A stretch of 64,000 nt of DNA. It comes from Paractinoplanes toevensis. Lineage in GTDB: Bacteria > Actinomycetota > Actinomycetes > Mycobacteriales > Micromonosporaceae. Where the stretch lies: NCBI RefSeq assembly GCF_018332695.1, contig NZ_BOQN01000024.1, positions 30,249 through 94,248 on the forward strand, given 5' to 3'. A model generated the notes under the pieces. The model worked only from the letters and a program-made list of their open reading frames with translations. It was not told the DNA's origin and did not search any database. Below are positions 9,256-17,217 of this stretch, piece after piece (the stretch's first letter is position 1; each line of letters begins with the position of its first letter). Made by a program: the position numbers and the translations under genes.

Positions 9256-10158
9256 TCACTCCGTCCCGTCCCGGCCGGTCAGCCGGACGAACGCGTCGTC
9301 CAGGCTGGCCTGCTCGATCCGCAGGTCGTTGGCGATGATCTGGTGGGTGGCGAGCAGCGAGGTGACCGCGTGCAGCAGGTTGCCGGTGCCGATGACCTCG
9401 AGCTGGCTGCCGTGGTGGCGCACCTCGCGCACCTCACCGAGCTGGGCGAACAGGGCATCGTCGAGCGGCGCCGACGGCCGGAAGCGGATGGTCTGCTCGA
9501 CGGCGATCCCGGCGACCAGGCCGGCCGGGGTGTCGAGGGCGACGACCTGGCCGCGGTCGATCACGGCGATCCGGTCGCAGAGCCGCTCGGCCTCCTCCAT
9601 GAAGTGGGTGACCAGCACGATCGTGACGCCGGTGTCCCGGATCGACTCGATCAGGGCCCAGGTGTCCCGGCGGGCCTGCGGGTCGAGACCGGTGGTCAGC
9701 TCGTCGAGGATCGCGATCTTCGGGTTGCCGATCAGGGCGAGCGCGATCGAGAGGCGCTGCTTCTGGCCGCCGGAGAGTTTCGCGTACCGGGTGCCGAGTT
9801 TCTCGCTGAGGCCGAGCTCCCGGGTCAGCGCCCGCCAGTCGGCCGGTTCGGGATAGAAGGCGCTGTAGAGCTCGAGCGCCTCCCGCACGGTGAGTTTCTC
9901 CGGGAGCTGCGACTCCTGGAGCTGGACACCGACGAGCCGGCGCAGCTCCGGGTCGCGCGGCTCGCGGCCGAGCACCCTGATCGTGCCGTCGTCCGGGGTG
10001 CGCAGACCGGCCACACACTCGATCGTGGTGGTCTTGCCGGCGCCGTTCGGGCCGAGGATGCCGAAGATCTCACCACTCTCGACGGTGAGCGAGACATCCC
10101 GCACCGCGACCGTGTCCCCGTAATGCTTCCGCAGATGATTGACCTCGATGACTGCCAT
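9256..10158 (-). CDS. ABC exporter ATPase (DrrA/CcmA-like)
   Basis: 300 aa. Walker A GPNGAGKTT at about residues 36-44, signature LSGGQKQRLSIALAL, Walker B KIAILDELTTGLDPQARR and the switch His in IVLVTHFMEEAERLCD. A C-terminal ~80-residue extension is usual in drug-exporter ATPases. First gene of the four-gene operon; an inverted repeat (10216-10233) lies 58 bp upstream. Confidence 0.93.
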   Translation of the reverse strand: MAVIEVNHLRKHYGDTVAVRDVSLTVESGEIFGILGPNGAGKTTTIECVAGLRTPDDGTIRVLGREPRDPELRRLVGVQLQESQLPEKLTVREALELYSAFYPEPADWRALTRELGLSEKLGTRYAKLSGGQKQRLSIALALIGNPKIAILDELTTGLDPQARRDTWALIESIRDTGVTIVLVTHFMEEAERLCDRIAVIDRGQVVALDTPAGLVAGIAVEQTIRFRPSAPLDDALFAQLGEVREVRHHGSQLEVIGTGNLLHAVTSLLATHQIIANDLRIEQASLDDAFVRLTGRDGTE

Positions 10159-10215
10159 GCATCGAGCGTCACATCAGCGCGGCCGCGGCGAATCGACCAC
10201 CGGGCGAGCCTTCCG

Positions 10216-10233
10216 ATCCACCGGTTGGTGGAT
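10216..10233. promoter_or_regulatory. 7-bp inverted repeat between GT4 gene and exporter operon
   Basis: ATCCACC, spacer GGTT, GGTGGAT. It lies just after the glycosyltransferase stop (10240) and 58 bp before the exporter ATPase start on the same strand. It could be an operator for the exporter operon or a short terminator hairpin; no T-run follows. Confidence 0.4.
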
Positions 10234-10239
10234 GCGGGA

Positions 10240-11448
10240 CTACGCCATCGCCTCGTTCGTCTCGCTCGGGTCGGGGCTGCTGCCTCGCCGTAGTCCGGCG
10301 ACGGCCGAGTAGACCGAGCCGACCTGGGAGGCCACCCGCCGCCAGGAGTATGCCTGGCGGGCCCGGTCGAGCGCGGCGGTCGCGTACGCGAACCGGCGGA
10401 CCTTGTCGTTGACCAGCCGGCGCAGCGCACCGCCGAGCGCCCGGGGGTCACGGGCCGGCACGAGATCACCGGTGAGCCCGTCGACCACGGTCTCGGTGAG
10501 GCCGCCCACCGAGGTGCCCACGATCGGCACCCCGCAGGCCATCGCCTCGAGCGCGGACGACTCCAGGTCGTCCTGCCAGGGCGCGGCCACCAGGACGTCG
10601 GCCGAGCGGTACCAGCTCGGCATGTCCGCCGCCGGCACCCGGCCGACCAGCCGGAACCGGTCGGCGACGTGCAGTTTCTCGGCGAGGGCGCGCAGCTTGC
10701 GGGCGCCGGGGTCGGCGGGCAGCGCGTCGGCGGCGGGACCACCGACGACCACCACCTCGGCGCCGGGCACCCAGCGCATGGCCTCGATGACGTCACCGAA
10801 GCCCTTGCGCTCGACCAGCCGGCCGACCGAGAGGATGCGGGGGCGGGCCGGGTCGCGTTCGACGGCCGGGCCCTCGGGGGTGAAGCGTTCGCTGTCGACC
10901 CCGGCCGGGACCACCGTGAGCTGCGCCCGGGGCACCCCGATCCGCACGAGTCCGCGCACTTCGTCCTGGGTCTGCACGACCACCCGGTCGACGGCCCGGC
11001 CGAGCGCCCGTTCGTAACCGGCTCGCGACGGTTTGCCGTCCGGTGCCGCGGTGGCCTCGCCCAGCTCGTGGAACGACTGCACCACCGGGATGCCGAGCTG
11101 GCGGGCCGCGGTGACCGCGGCCAGGCCGCTGGTCCAGAAGTGGGCGTGCACGACCTCGGGTGTCCAGCCGCCGTTGCGCCAGCGGTCCTCGAGCCACCGG
11201 GCGAACTCCCCCATGTACGGCAGGAGGAGGTCGGGCGGCACGACGTGGGTGGGGCCGGCCGGCACGTGCACGACCCGGATGCCGCCCGGCGTGCTGACCT
11301 CGTCGGCCACCACCGGGTCGTCCCGGCGCGTATAAACACGCACCTCGTGACCCTGTTCGGCGAGGGCGGCGGACAGGTCGGCGACATGGGTCTGCTGGCC
11401 GCCGTCGCCCAAGGGGCTGGCGTGCTCAGAAATCATCGCGATGCGCAC
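10240..11448 (-). CDS. GT4 family glycosyltransferase
   Basis: 402 aa with a GTG start 5 bp after GGAGGG. The GT-B fold opens MRIAMISEHASPLGDGGQQTHVADLSAALAEQGHEV. The C-terminal donor domain contains RILSVGRLVERKGFGDVIEAM and the EX7E-type retaining motif around DDLESSALEAMACGVP (about residues 293-308), then GLTETVVDGLTGDLV. This is the GT4 family of retaining transferases; donor and acceptor are not predictable from sequence alone. A flavoprotein gene lies upstream on the same strand. Confidence 0.9.
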   Translation of the reverse strand: MRIAMISEHASPLGDGGQQTHVADLSAALAEQGHEVRVYTRRDDPVVADEVSTPGGIRVVHVPAGPTHVVPPDLLLPYMGEFARWLEDRWRNGGWTPEVVHAHFWTSGLAAVTAARQLGIPVVQSFHELGEATAAPDGKPSRAGYERALGRAVDRVVVQTQDEVRGLVRIGVPRAQLTVVPAGVDSERFTPEGPAVERDPARPRILSVGRLVERKGFGDVIEAMRWVPGAEVVVVGGPAADALPADPGARKLRALAEKLHVADRFRLVGRVPAADMPSWYRSADVLVAAPWQDDLESSALEAMACGVPIVGTSVGGLTETVVDGLTGDLVPARDPRALGGALRRLVNDKVRRFAYATAALDRARQAYSWRRVASQVGSVYSAVAGLRRGSSPDPSETNEAMA

Positions 11449-11531
11449 GTGGTCCCTCCGGTCGGGCTGCGGTACGCGGTGCAGTTGCCCCTAGCCCAAA
11501 TCCGTAAACATCAGCAGCCTATCTCCCGGTC

Positions 11532-13115
11532 TTACCCTAGAACCCCGCGATGAGCTGCGGAGATCACCGCGCGGTAGACCGATCCGGCGATCCGGCGGTC
11601 GCGGGCGAGGGCCGCGCGGGCCGCGTTCGCACCGGGCGCGCCGTGCACGCCGCCGCCCGGGTGCGCCGACGAACCGGCCAGGAACAGCCGGTCCACCGGG
11701 GTGTCGGCGCGGCCCAGGCCGGGCACCGGGCGCAGGAACAGCTGCTGGAACGCGGCCGAGGTGCCGCCGCCGAGCGAGCCGCCGACCAGCGACGGATTTT
11801 CCCGTTCGAGGCCGGCCGGGGAGAAGACGTTGCGCCCGGCGACCAGGCCACCGAAGCCGGGTGCGTGCTCCTCGACCACCGCCTCCATCCGCGCGACGTG
11901 CTCCTCGATCTCGCCGGCGGCCCAGTGCTCCCGGTGCGGCAGGTGGGTGTAGGCCCAGGCCGACTCGGTGCCGGGTGGCGAGTGCCGGGGGTCGGCCGTG
12001 GTCATCTGGCCGAACAGCAGGAACGGCTTGTCCGGCACCGTGTCGGTAGCCAGTTCGGCGGAGTAGCGGGTCAGGCCGTTGAGGTCGGCGCCGAGGTGCA
12101 CCGTGCCGGCACCGGCCGCCGCCGGGTTCCGCCACGGGATCTTGCCCCGTACCGCCCAGTCGATCTTCACGGTGGCGCCGTCCCAGCGGAAGTGGGTGAG
12201 ATCGTCGACCATGCGCGGCGGCAACCAGCGCTCCCCGACCAGGTCGAGGTAGAGGGCGGGCGCCGGCACGTCGGCGAGCACCGCGCGACGGGCCCGCAGA
12301 TCCTGGCCGCCCGCGGTCCGCACCCCCATCGCCCGGCCGCGGGCGATCAGCACCCGTTCCACCGGAGCGTCGTAGATGATCTCTCCGCCGCGCGCGGTCA
12401 GCCGGTCCACCAGCGCGTCGGTGATCCGCTGGGCGCCACCGGCCGGGACCGGCCAGCCGACCTCCTGGCCGAGCATGGCGAGCAGCCAGCCGTAGACGCC
12501 GCCGCCGGCCTCTTCCGGCGAGAGATCGGTGTGCAGCGCGCAGCCCGCCAGGGCGAGGGTCGCGCCTTCGCCGCGGAAGAGCTCACTGCCGAGCTGGCGG
12601 ACCGAGAGCACGAGCCGCCGCGCCATCCGGACCGCGCCGGGCACCTTCAGGCGGCCGAGGAGAGCGGCACCGGCCCGCACCGGCGGAAAGGGCCGGAGCA
12701 CCGCCTCCACCAGCGGCCCGGAGATGCCGCGCCACTCCTCGTAGGCGGATCGCCAGCGCTCCCCGTCACCCGGTGCGAACTGCTCCATCGACGCCATCGT
12801 GACCGAGATGTCGCGATTTACGGTGGCGGCCCGGCCGTCCGGCAGCAGGTGCGTGAAGACGTCCGGTGCATGTCGCCAGTCCAGCCCCAGATCGAGGTCA
12901 CGCAGGACCGGGGAGGCGATCCCCAGCGGGTAGAACGAACTGAACAGATCACTTAAATACCCAGGTGCGGTGATAAATCCGGAACGCACCGCACCGCCCG
13001 GCCGCGGGGTGGCCTCGACCACCACCACCGACCACCCGGCATCGGCCAGCAGATTGGCGGCGACCAGGCCGTTGTGCCCGGCACCGACCACGATCGCATC
13101 GACTGTGACTTTCAT
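11532..13115 (-). CDS. phytoene desaturase-like FAD/NAD(P)-dependent oxidoreductase
   Basis: 527 aa. N-terminal dinucleotide-binding motif AIVVGAGHNGLVAANLLADAGWSVVVVEA, followed by TPRPGGAVRSG, as in the CrtI/amine-oxidase superfamily. The C-terminal FAD-contact segment is LFLAGSSAHPGGGVHGAPGANAARAAL. The family desaturates or isomerises carotenoids and retinoids, but no crt genes are adjacent, so carotenoid use is not supported by context. It is divergent from the SRPBCC gene. Confidence 0.85.
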   Translation of the reverse strand: MKVTVDAIVVGAGHNGLVAANLLADAGWSVVVVEATPRPGGAVRSGFITAPGYLSDLFSSFYPLGIASPVLRDLDLGLDWRHAPDVFTHLLPDGRAATVNRDISVTMASMEQFAPGDGERWRSAYEEWRGISGPLVEAVLRPFPPVRAGAALLGRLKVPGAVRMARRLVLSVRQLGSELFRGEGATLALAGCALHTDLSPEEAGGGVYGWLLAMLGQEVGWPVPAGGAQRITDALVDRLTARGGEIIYDAPVERVLIARGRAMGVRTAGGQDLRARRAVLADVPAPALYLDLVGERWLPPRMVDDLTHFRWDGATVKIDWAVRGKIPWRNPAAAGAGTVHLGADLNGLTRYSAELATDTVPDKPFLLFGQMTTADPRHSPPGTESAWAYTHLPHREHWAAGEIEEHVARMEAVVEEHAPGFGGLVAGRNVFSPAGLERENPSLVGGSLGGGTSAAFQQLFLRPVPGLGRADTPVDRLFLAGSSAHPGGGVHGAPGANAARAALARDRRIAGSVYRAVISAAHRGVLG

Positions 13116-13190
13116 CGACCCTCGCCTCGTTTAGCACTGGATCACCCGGGCACGTCCTGAACAACACCACAGCAAGGAAGGGATGCACCC

Positions 13191-13655
13191 ATGACTACCG
13201 TGACCGAGTCCGTTGACGTCGATGTACCCGTGCGTACCGCGTACAACCAGTGGACCCAGTTCGAGGAATTCCCCCGGTTCATGGACGGCGTCCAGGAGAT
13301 CCGCCAGCTCGACGAGACGCACCTGCACTGGAAGACCGAGATCGCCGGCGTCAAGCGCGAGTTCGACGCCGAGATCACCGAGCAGCTCCCCGACGAGCGG
13401 GTGGCCTGGAAGGCGACCGACGGCGAGAAGCAGGCCGGCGTGGTGACCTTCCACCGCCTCGACGACACCCACACCCGGCTCACCGTCCAGATGGACTTCG
13501 AGCCGGAGGGCGTGGTCGAGAAGACCGGCGCCGCGCTCGGCGTCGTCGACCACCGGGTCAAGGGCGACCTGCGGCGCTTCAAGGAGTTCATCGAGGACCG
13601 CGACGGCACCGAGACCGGTTCGTGGCGCGGCCAGGTCGACCGCCCGGGCATCTGA
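13191..13655 (+). CDS. SRPBCC (polyketide cyclase/START-like) family protein
   Basis: 154 aa. The start MTTVTESVDVDVPVRTAYNQWTQFEEFPRFMDGV is the characteristic first strand and helix of this fold, followed by DEKxxxx-type strands and a long C-terminal helix VVDHRVKGDLRRFKEFIE. Such proteins bind hydrophobic ligands in a central cavity; most actinobacterial copies of this subtype are uncharacterised. A purine-rich ribosome site precedes ATG. Confidence 0.85.
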   Translation: MTTVTESVDVDVPVRTAYNQWTQFEEFPRFMDGVQEIRQLDETHLHWKTEIAGVKREFDAEITEQLPDERVAWKATDGEKQAGVVTFHRLDDTHTRLTVQMDFEPEGVVEKTGAALGVVDHRVKGDLRRFKEFIEDRDGTETGSWRGQVDRPGI

Positions 13656-13693
13656 CCGGGTTGATCACTCGCCGACGGGGGTAGCTTGACGCC

Positions 13694-13873
13694 ATGACGC
13701 ATCCGACAGACGACGGCGTGTGGCGCGACGAGGAAAAGCTCCCGCTGGCCGAGCTCGACAAGGCGATGGCCACCTGGGACACCGACGGCCAGAACGACCC
13801 GTCGGACAACGAGACCGGCGCGGAACCGACCGACGACGAGCCCAGCACCACCGGCCACACCGGTCCGAACTAA
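13694..13873 (+). CDS. small acidic hypothetical protein (59 aa)
   Basis: Reads MTHPTDDGVWRDEEKLPL... to ...TTGHTGPN with a clean ATG and TAA stop. Strongly acidic (many D/E, T/P-rich tail) and probably disordered. It follows the SRPBCC gene by 38 bp on the same strand and has typical high-GC third positions, so it looks translated. No family recognised. Confidence 0.6.
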   Translation: MTHPTDDGVWRDEEKLPLAELDKAMATWDTDGQNDPSDNETGAEPTDDEPSTTGHTGPN

Positions 13874-13902
13874 ACCAAAATTAATAATACGGGCATCGAA
13901 AC

Positions 13903-13973
13903 GGTCCCGTAGCTACAGCGGGACCTGACTGCCACATCGGCCGGTCACCGGGCTTCCGGCCCGGCGACCGGCC
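13903..13973. terminator. two consecutive hairpins
   Basis: First hairpin: GGTCCCG (13903-13909) with CGGGACC (13919-13925), loop 9 nt. Second: GGCCGGTC (13939-13946) with GACCGGCC (13966-13973), with further internal pairing CCGGGC/GCCCGG. They lie between the end of the small acidic gene and the convergent dioxygenase remnant, so a bidirectional transcription stop is the simplest reading. Confidence 0.55.
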
Positions 13974-13982
13974 GGGTGCGTC

Positions 13983-14302
13983 TCAGCCCACGGTCTGGAA
14001 CGAGCGCTTGGCGAACCCCATCATGTAGCCCTCGATCGCCGTGCGCACCGGCGCCTCCGGGTCGGTTGCGGCGCCCAGCGTGACGAACAGCGGCGGGTAC
14101 ATCGCCATCAGCGGGACCCACGCGCCGTGATCGAGCTCGTAGGTCATCGAGTAGTAGCTCGGGTGGAAGCCGCCGAAGTCGTAGACCAGCGGGGTGTGCG
14201 CCGCGGCCGACGACAGCATCAGCGGCGCGCTCTCCCAGTGCGCCGAGACAGGAACTCGTCGTAGGCGCCCGCGGGGACCGCCGGATTGAAGAGAGAACTC
14301 AT
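13983..14302 (-). pseudogene. collapsed class III extradiol (DODA/LigB-like) dioxygenase
   Basis: Remnant of a ~260-residue ring-opening dioxygenase in about 105 codons. ATG at 14302 overlaps the MarR stop (ATGA) and gives MSSLFNPAVPAGAYDEFL. The frame is then broken and resumes at SAHWESAPLMLSSAAAHTP, LVYDFGGFHPSYYSMTYE, jumps in frame to LDHGAWVPLMAMYP, then to PLFVTLGAATDPEAPVRTA and ends GYMMGFAKRSFQTVG. These are the family's conserved blocks in correct order with the connecting ~150 residues missing, including the later active-site region. One deletion shifts the frame, so the product would stop after 27 residues. The 78-aa frame 13983-14219 is the tail of this relic, not a separate gene. 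Confidence 0.75.
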
Positions 14303-14799
14303 GAGTCGGCCTTCCGGGAGGGGCAGGACTCGCTGGGCGCGACCACCCGCATGATGCGGCGGCCGATCTCGCCGAGCTGCCGCTGCTGCGCCTTGGTGAG
14401 GGGGTCGAACACGAACTGGCGCACGGCCTCGACGTGCCCCGGCGCGGTCGCGACGACCTTGTCCCAGCCCTCGTCGGTCAGGATCGCCAGGGTGTAGCGG
14501 CCGTCGGCCGGGTCGGGGGTGCGGCGCACCCAGCCGCGTTTCTCCAGCCGCGAGACGACCTGGGACAGCCGGGGCAGCGAACCCTCGGCGACCACCGCGA
14601 GCTCGCTCATCCGCATCGTGCGCTCCGGCTGCATCGACAGGCCGGAGAGCACCAGGTATTCGAAGTGGGTGACACCGGCGTCGCGCTGCAACTGGGCGTC
14701 GAGCGCGCCGGGCAGCCGCATCAGGACGCCGGCCAGAGCCATCCAGGTCTCCTGCTCATCGGCCCCCAGCCAGCGCGGTTCGCTCTCCATACCCGCCAT
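14299..14799 (-). CDS. MarR family transcriptional regulator
   Basis: 166 aa. Winged-helix core: LQRDAGVTHFEYLVLSGL, MRMSELAVVAEGSLPRLSQVVSRLEKRGWVRRTPDPADGRYTLAILTDEGW. DNA-recognition and wing segments are intact. Its 3' end overlaps the collapsed dioxygenase, which it probably once controlled (MarR proteins commonly respond to aromatics). An imperfect palindrome directly upstream of its start and the divergent doxX gene suggest it regulates itself and doxX. Confidence 0.88.
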   Translation of the reverse strand: MAGMESEPRWLGADEQETWMALAGVLMRLPGALDAQLQRDAGVTHFEYLVLSGLSMQPERTMRMSELAVVAEGSLPRLSQVVSRLEKRGWVRRTPDPADGRYTLAILTDEGWDKVVATAPGHVEAVRQFVFDPLTKAQQRQLGEIGRRIMRVVAPSESCPSRKADS

Positions 14800-14823
14800 C
14801 GTAGCTTAACGTGTGAAGTTACG
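14800..14823. promoter_or_regulatory. imperfect palindrome, probable MarR operator
   Basis: Arms CGTAGCTTAAC (14800-14810) and GTGAAGTTACG (14813-14823) match in 9 of 11 positions around a GT centre. It abuts the MarR start codon and sits 66 bp before doxX, so binding could control both divergent genes. Confidence 0.5.
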
Positions 14824-14888
14824 ATCACTTGCGCCGTGAAGTCATTGTCGCGTAGGTTGCGCTTCACTCATCAAGTCCTGGAGGACCT

Positions 14889-15263
14889 GTGAACGTCGTC
14901 TTGTGGATCATCGCGGGCCTGCTCGCCCTGGCTTTCCTCGCCGCCGGCGTGATGAAGCTGCTGCAGCCCAAGTCCAAGCTGGTCGAGTCCGGGATGGGCT
15001 GGGCCACCGACGTCAGCGACAGCACGATCAAGCTGATCGGTGCCGCCGAGGTGCTCGCCGCGATCGGGCTGATCCTGCCGGCCGCGTTCGACATCGCCCC
15101 GATCCTGGTGCCGCTGGCCGCGCTCGGCCTGGTCATCATCATGATCGGCGCGATCGTGGTGCACGTGCGCCGCAAGGAGAACCAGATGGCCGCCGCCAAC
15201 GTGGTGCTGCTGATCCTGGCGGCCGTGGTGGTCTGGGGCCGGTTCGGGCCCTACTCCTTCTGA
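14889..15263 (+). CDS. DoxX-like integral membrane protein
   Basis: 124 aa, GTG start just after GGAGGA. Four predicted membrane helices; opens MNVVLWIIAGLLALAFLAAGVMKLLQPK, typical of the DoxX/DoxD-like family, with the conserved IKLIGAAEVLAAIGLILP segment in helix 2. Many relatives are linked to redox or quinone stress, but function is unsettled. Divergent from the MarR gene; its 3' end overlaps the convergent lipoprotein gene by 13 bp. Confidence 0.85.
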   Translation: MNVVLWIIAGLLALAFLAAGVMKLLQPKSKLVESGMGWATDVSDSTIKLIGAAEVLAAIGLILPAAFDIAPILVPLAALGLVIIMIGAIVVHVRRKENQMAAANVVLLILAAVVVWGRFGPYSF

Positions 15264-15946
15264 CGCGTGCGCAACGTCAGGGTGCCGATCGGGGCGAGCG
15301 CCCTGATCGCGTACCGTCCGGAAGCCGCCGGCCGGCCCAGGGTCTGCCAGACGGTTCCCGGCGGGGCGGCCGGCCCGCCGGGCCAGGCCGCGGCGCCCTG
15401 ATCGAGTTGCAGCCGCAGCGGCGTGCCCGCCTCGGCCGTCACGGTCGCGCTGCCCACTCCCCCGCCCAGCGTGATCGGCACCGCGCCGTCCGGTTCCGGC
15501 AGGTTCAGCTCCACCAGGCCGGAGGCACCCAGGTCGAGCCGGGAGATCCGGCCTCGCCGCAGGTCCAGCTGCTGCTCACCGGCCCCCGCGGGCAGGCTGA
15601 TCTGCCAGCGCACCTCCCGGTTCAGCACGATGCGCACCTCGTCCGGGCCGTCCCCGCCGGTCGGCAGCAGCGACACCCCGACCCGGCCGCCCGCTCCGGT
15701 GACCCGGGGCGTGAGCCCGGAGTCGGCCGGCGTGCTGATCCGGTAGAGCAGGCCGGGCAGGGTCGCCAGCACCACCCGGATCCGGGACGCCGCGTTCCGG
15801 ACGGTGAGATAGCCACCGGTCCGGCCCAGCCGGGCCGCGGCGACGACGTGATCGCCCCCCGGCGGCGGTTGCACCGGGACGGGTTTTCGGTTCATACATC
15901 CGGACACGGCGCTGAGCAGCGACAATGCGACGATGAGGCGAATCAT
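15251..15946 (-). CDS. putative lipoprotein with beta-rich domain
   Basis: 231 aa from ATG at 15946: MIRLIVALSLLSAVSGC with lipobox Cys17, then a proline-rich spacer. The body has repeated short strands (GGYLTVRNAASRIRVVLATLPG, GRISRLDLGASGLVELNLPEP, GSATVTAEAG) that resemble the stacked strands of actinobacterial putative adhesin/DUF-type beta domains. An upstream in-frame ATG at 15979 would spoil the signal peptide. Likely anchored on the outer face of the membrane; role unknown. Confidence 0.7.
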   Translation of the reverse strand: MIRLIVALSLLSAVSGCMNRKPVPVQPPPGGDHVVAAARLGRTGGYLTVRNAASRIRVVLATLPGLLYRISTPADSGLTPRVTGAGGRVGVSLLPTGGDGPDEVRIVLNREVRWQISLPAGAGEQQLDLRRGRISRLDLGASGLVELNLPEPDGAVPITLGGGVGSATVTAEAGTPLRLQLDQGAAAWPGGPAAPPGTVWQTLGRPAASGRYAIRALAPIGTLTLRTRQKE

Positions 15947-16043
15947 TGAGCCGCATGGACGCAAGGCAGGGGGCACCATCGGACAACGGAGAATCGGCCG
16001 AACGGGTGACGGCGATCCGTCCGGATCGAGACAAACTTTCCGA

Positions 16044-16250
16044 ATGCGATCTGCCGGTTTCCTGTCCGAAAGTCAGCGCCGCCTCGCTTGGGTCGGCTTC
16101 CTGCTGGCCGCCTTCCAGGCGCCACTGGCCGCCAAGTTCGTCGACGACGCGTCCTGGCTCTTCGCCGTCGTGGTCGCCATGGTCGTCGCGACCGTGATCC
16201 TCGCCGACGACGTCGAGCGCCGCCGCCCGGAAGCGGTCGAGGAGGGCTGA
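16044..16250 (+). CDS. small membrane protein (68 aa)
   Basis: ATG at 16044: MRSAGFLSESQRRLAWVGF, two hydrophobic segments (WVGFLLAAFQAPLAA and WLFAVVVAMVVATVILA), then a charged tail DDVERRRPEAVEEG. A longer in-frame version would start inside the divergent lipoprotein gene. No family recognised. It ends 6 bp before the convergent 142-aa gene. Confidence 0.55.
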   Translation: MRSAGFLSESQRRLAWVGFLLAAFQAPLAAKFVDDASWLFAVVVAMVVATVILADDVERRRPEAVEEG

Positions 16251-16256
16251 CCGGGC

Positions 16257-16685
16257 CTAGCAGGCCTCGTGTCCCGGCCGCCCGTGGGTGCGCCGGTGCT
16301 CCTTCAGCTCCGCCTCGTAGAGATGACGGCGGCCCTGTGCCAACTCGTCCCGGGCCGCCTTCTCGAGCGCGCGAAGCTCCGACCAGTACCCGTCGTCGTA
16401 CTCCTCGACCAGCTGAAACGTCCAGTGGCCGGGGGTGACGTTGCGCCCGATCAGCTCCCGCTGGATGCGGCCCGCCAACTCCTCGTGGCCGGCCTGCATG
16501 AACAGCGACACCGCCTCGTCCAGCTGGAAGTCGGCCGTGCCGGTGAGCTGGTGCATCGAGTAGAGGTGGCCGCGGGCCCGCTCGGTCGTCTCGAGCGCCT
16601 CACTCAGCTTGCCCAGCGCCTGCACCGTCAGGTCGTCGAGCCCGTCCGGCCGCCGGTGCGCCTCATCCGGCCCGTCGTCGCGCAT
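16257..16685 (-). CDS. conserved hypothetical helical protein (142 aa)
   Basis: Reads MRDDGPDEAHRRPDGLDDL..., then a helical bundle-like region ALGKLSEALETTERARGHLYSMHQLTGTADFQLDEAV and a C-terminal YWSELRALEKAARDELAQGRRHLYEAELKEHRR, ending HGRPGHEAC. ATG 16685 is preceded by a GGGGG tract. The strong conservation-like composition suggests a real gene; I recall similar actinobacterial proteins of unknown function but cannot name a domain. Confidence 0.7.
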   Translation of the reverse strand: MRDDGPDEAHRRPDGLDDLTVQALGKLSEALETTERARGHLYSMHQLTGTADFQLDEAVSLFMQAGHEELAGRIQRELIGRNVTPGHWTFQLVEEYDDGYWSELRALEKAARDELAQGRRHLYEAELKEHRRTHGRPGHEAC

Positions 16686-16766
16686 GCCCCCGCCTCCTGA
16701 ATCCTCAACCAAGCTGCACCGTTGGGGAGAACCGTTCACTACCCCGGGCTCCGTAACTTTTCCCTC

Positions 16767-17123
16767 ATGAATGGCCTGTTCAGCGGCGCCGCCGCCCGTG
16801 CTGCCCTCCGTTCCGCCAACGCCTGCCTCGCCGAGCTGCACGACACCGTGGGAGTCAGCGGCCTCGCCGCCGCCGACACCAACCCGGGTCTGATGGCACT
16901 CGTCGACCAGCACGCCGCCGGCGTCCGCGACAGCCTCTCGGCGGACACCCGCCCGCTGACCGCGGTGCTGCTGGCCGCGTACGCCGAGGGCGTACGCGAC
17001 GCCGCCTTCACCCACGGCTGGCGCCCGCCGGTCGGCCCGCTCGACTGGGCGGCCAACGACTGGGTCATGCAGCGCCTGCTGGCGGTCTGCTCCCTCGCCC
17101 GCACCCTGCCCACGGCCAACTGA
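16767..17123 (+). CDS. hypothetical protein, DUF6401-like
   Basis: 118 aa from ATG 16767 (MNGLFSGAAARAALRSANACL). Features GLAAADTNPGLMALVDQHAAGVRD and a tail DWAANDWVMQRLLAVCSLARTL resemble proteins annotated as DUF6401, sometimes labelled natural-product-associated; that label is from memory and uncertain. Soluble and helical. A strong hairpin terminator follows. Confidence 0.6.
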   Translation: MNGLFSGAAARAALRSANACLAELHDTVGVSGLAAADTNPGLMALVDQHAAGVRDSLSADTRPLTAVLLAAYAEGVRDAAFTHGWRPPVGPLDWAANDWVMQRLLAVCSLARTLPTAN

Positions 17124-17158
17124 CCTAACCACCACCGCTACAGGCTTACCGTCACACC

Positions 17159-17192
17159 GGGGCCGGCGCCAGGTTTTCCTGGCGCCGGCCCC
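17159..17192. terminator. perfect 15-bp stem terminator
   Basis: Arms 17159-17173 (GGGGCCGGCGCCAGG) and 17178-17192 with a TTTT loop. It sits between two convergent genes (ends at 17123 and 17218), so it can serve both strands. Confidence 0.85.
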
Positions 17193-17217
17193 TCTCCTAT
17201 TTCCGGGCCCTGTGCAG

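Noticed and set aside
16257..17135. 292-codon minus-strand reading extending the 142-aa gene upstream
   Set aside because: The extension runs antisense through the 118-aa gene and lacks normal codon use; ATG 16685 is the sensible start.
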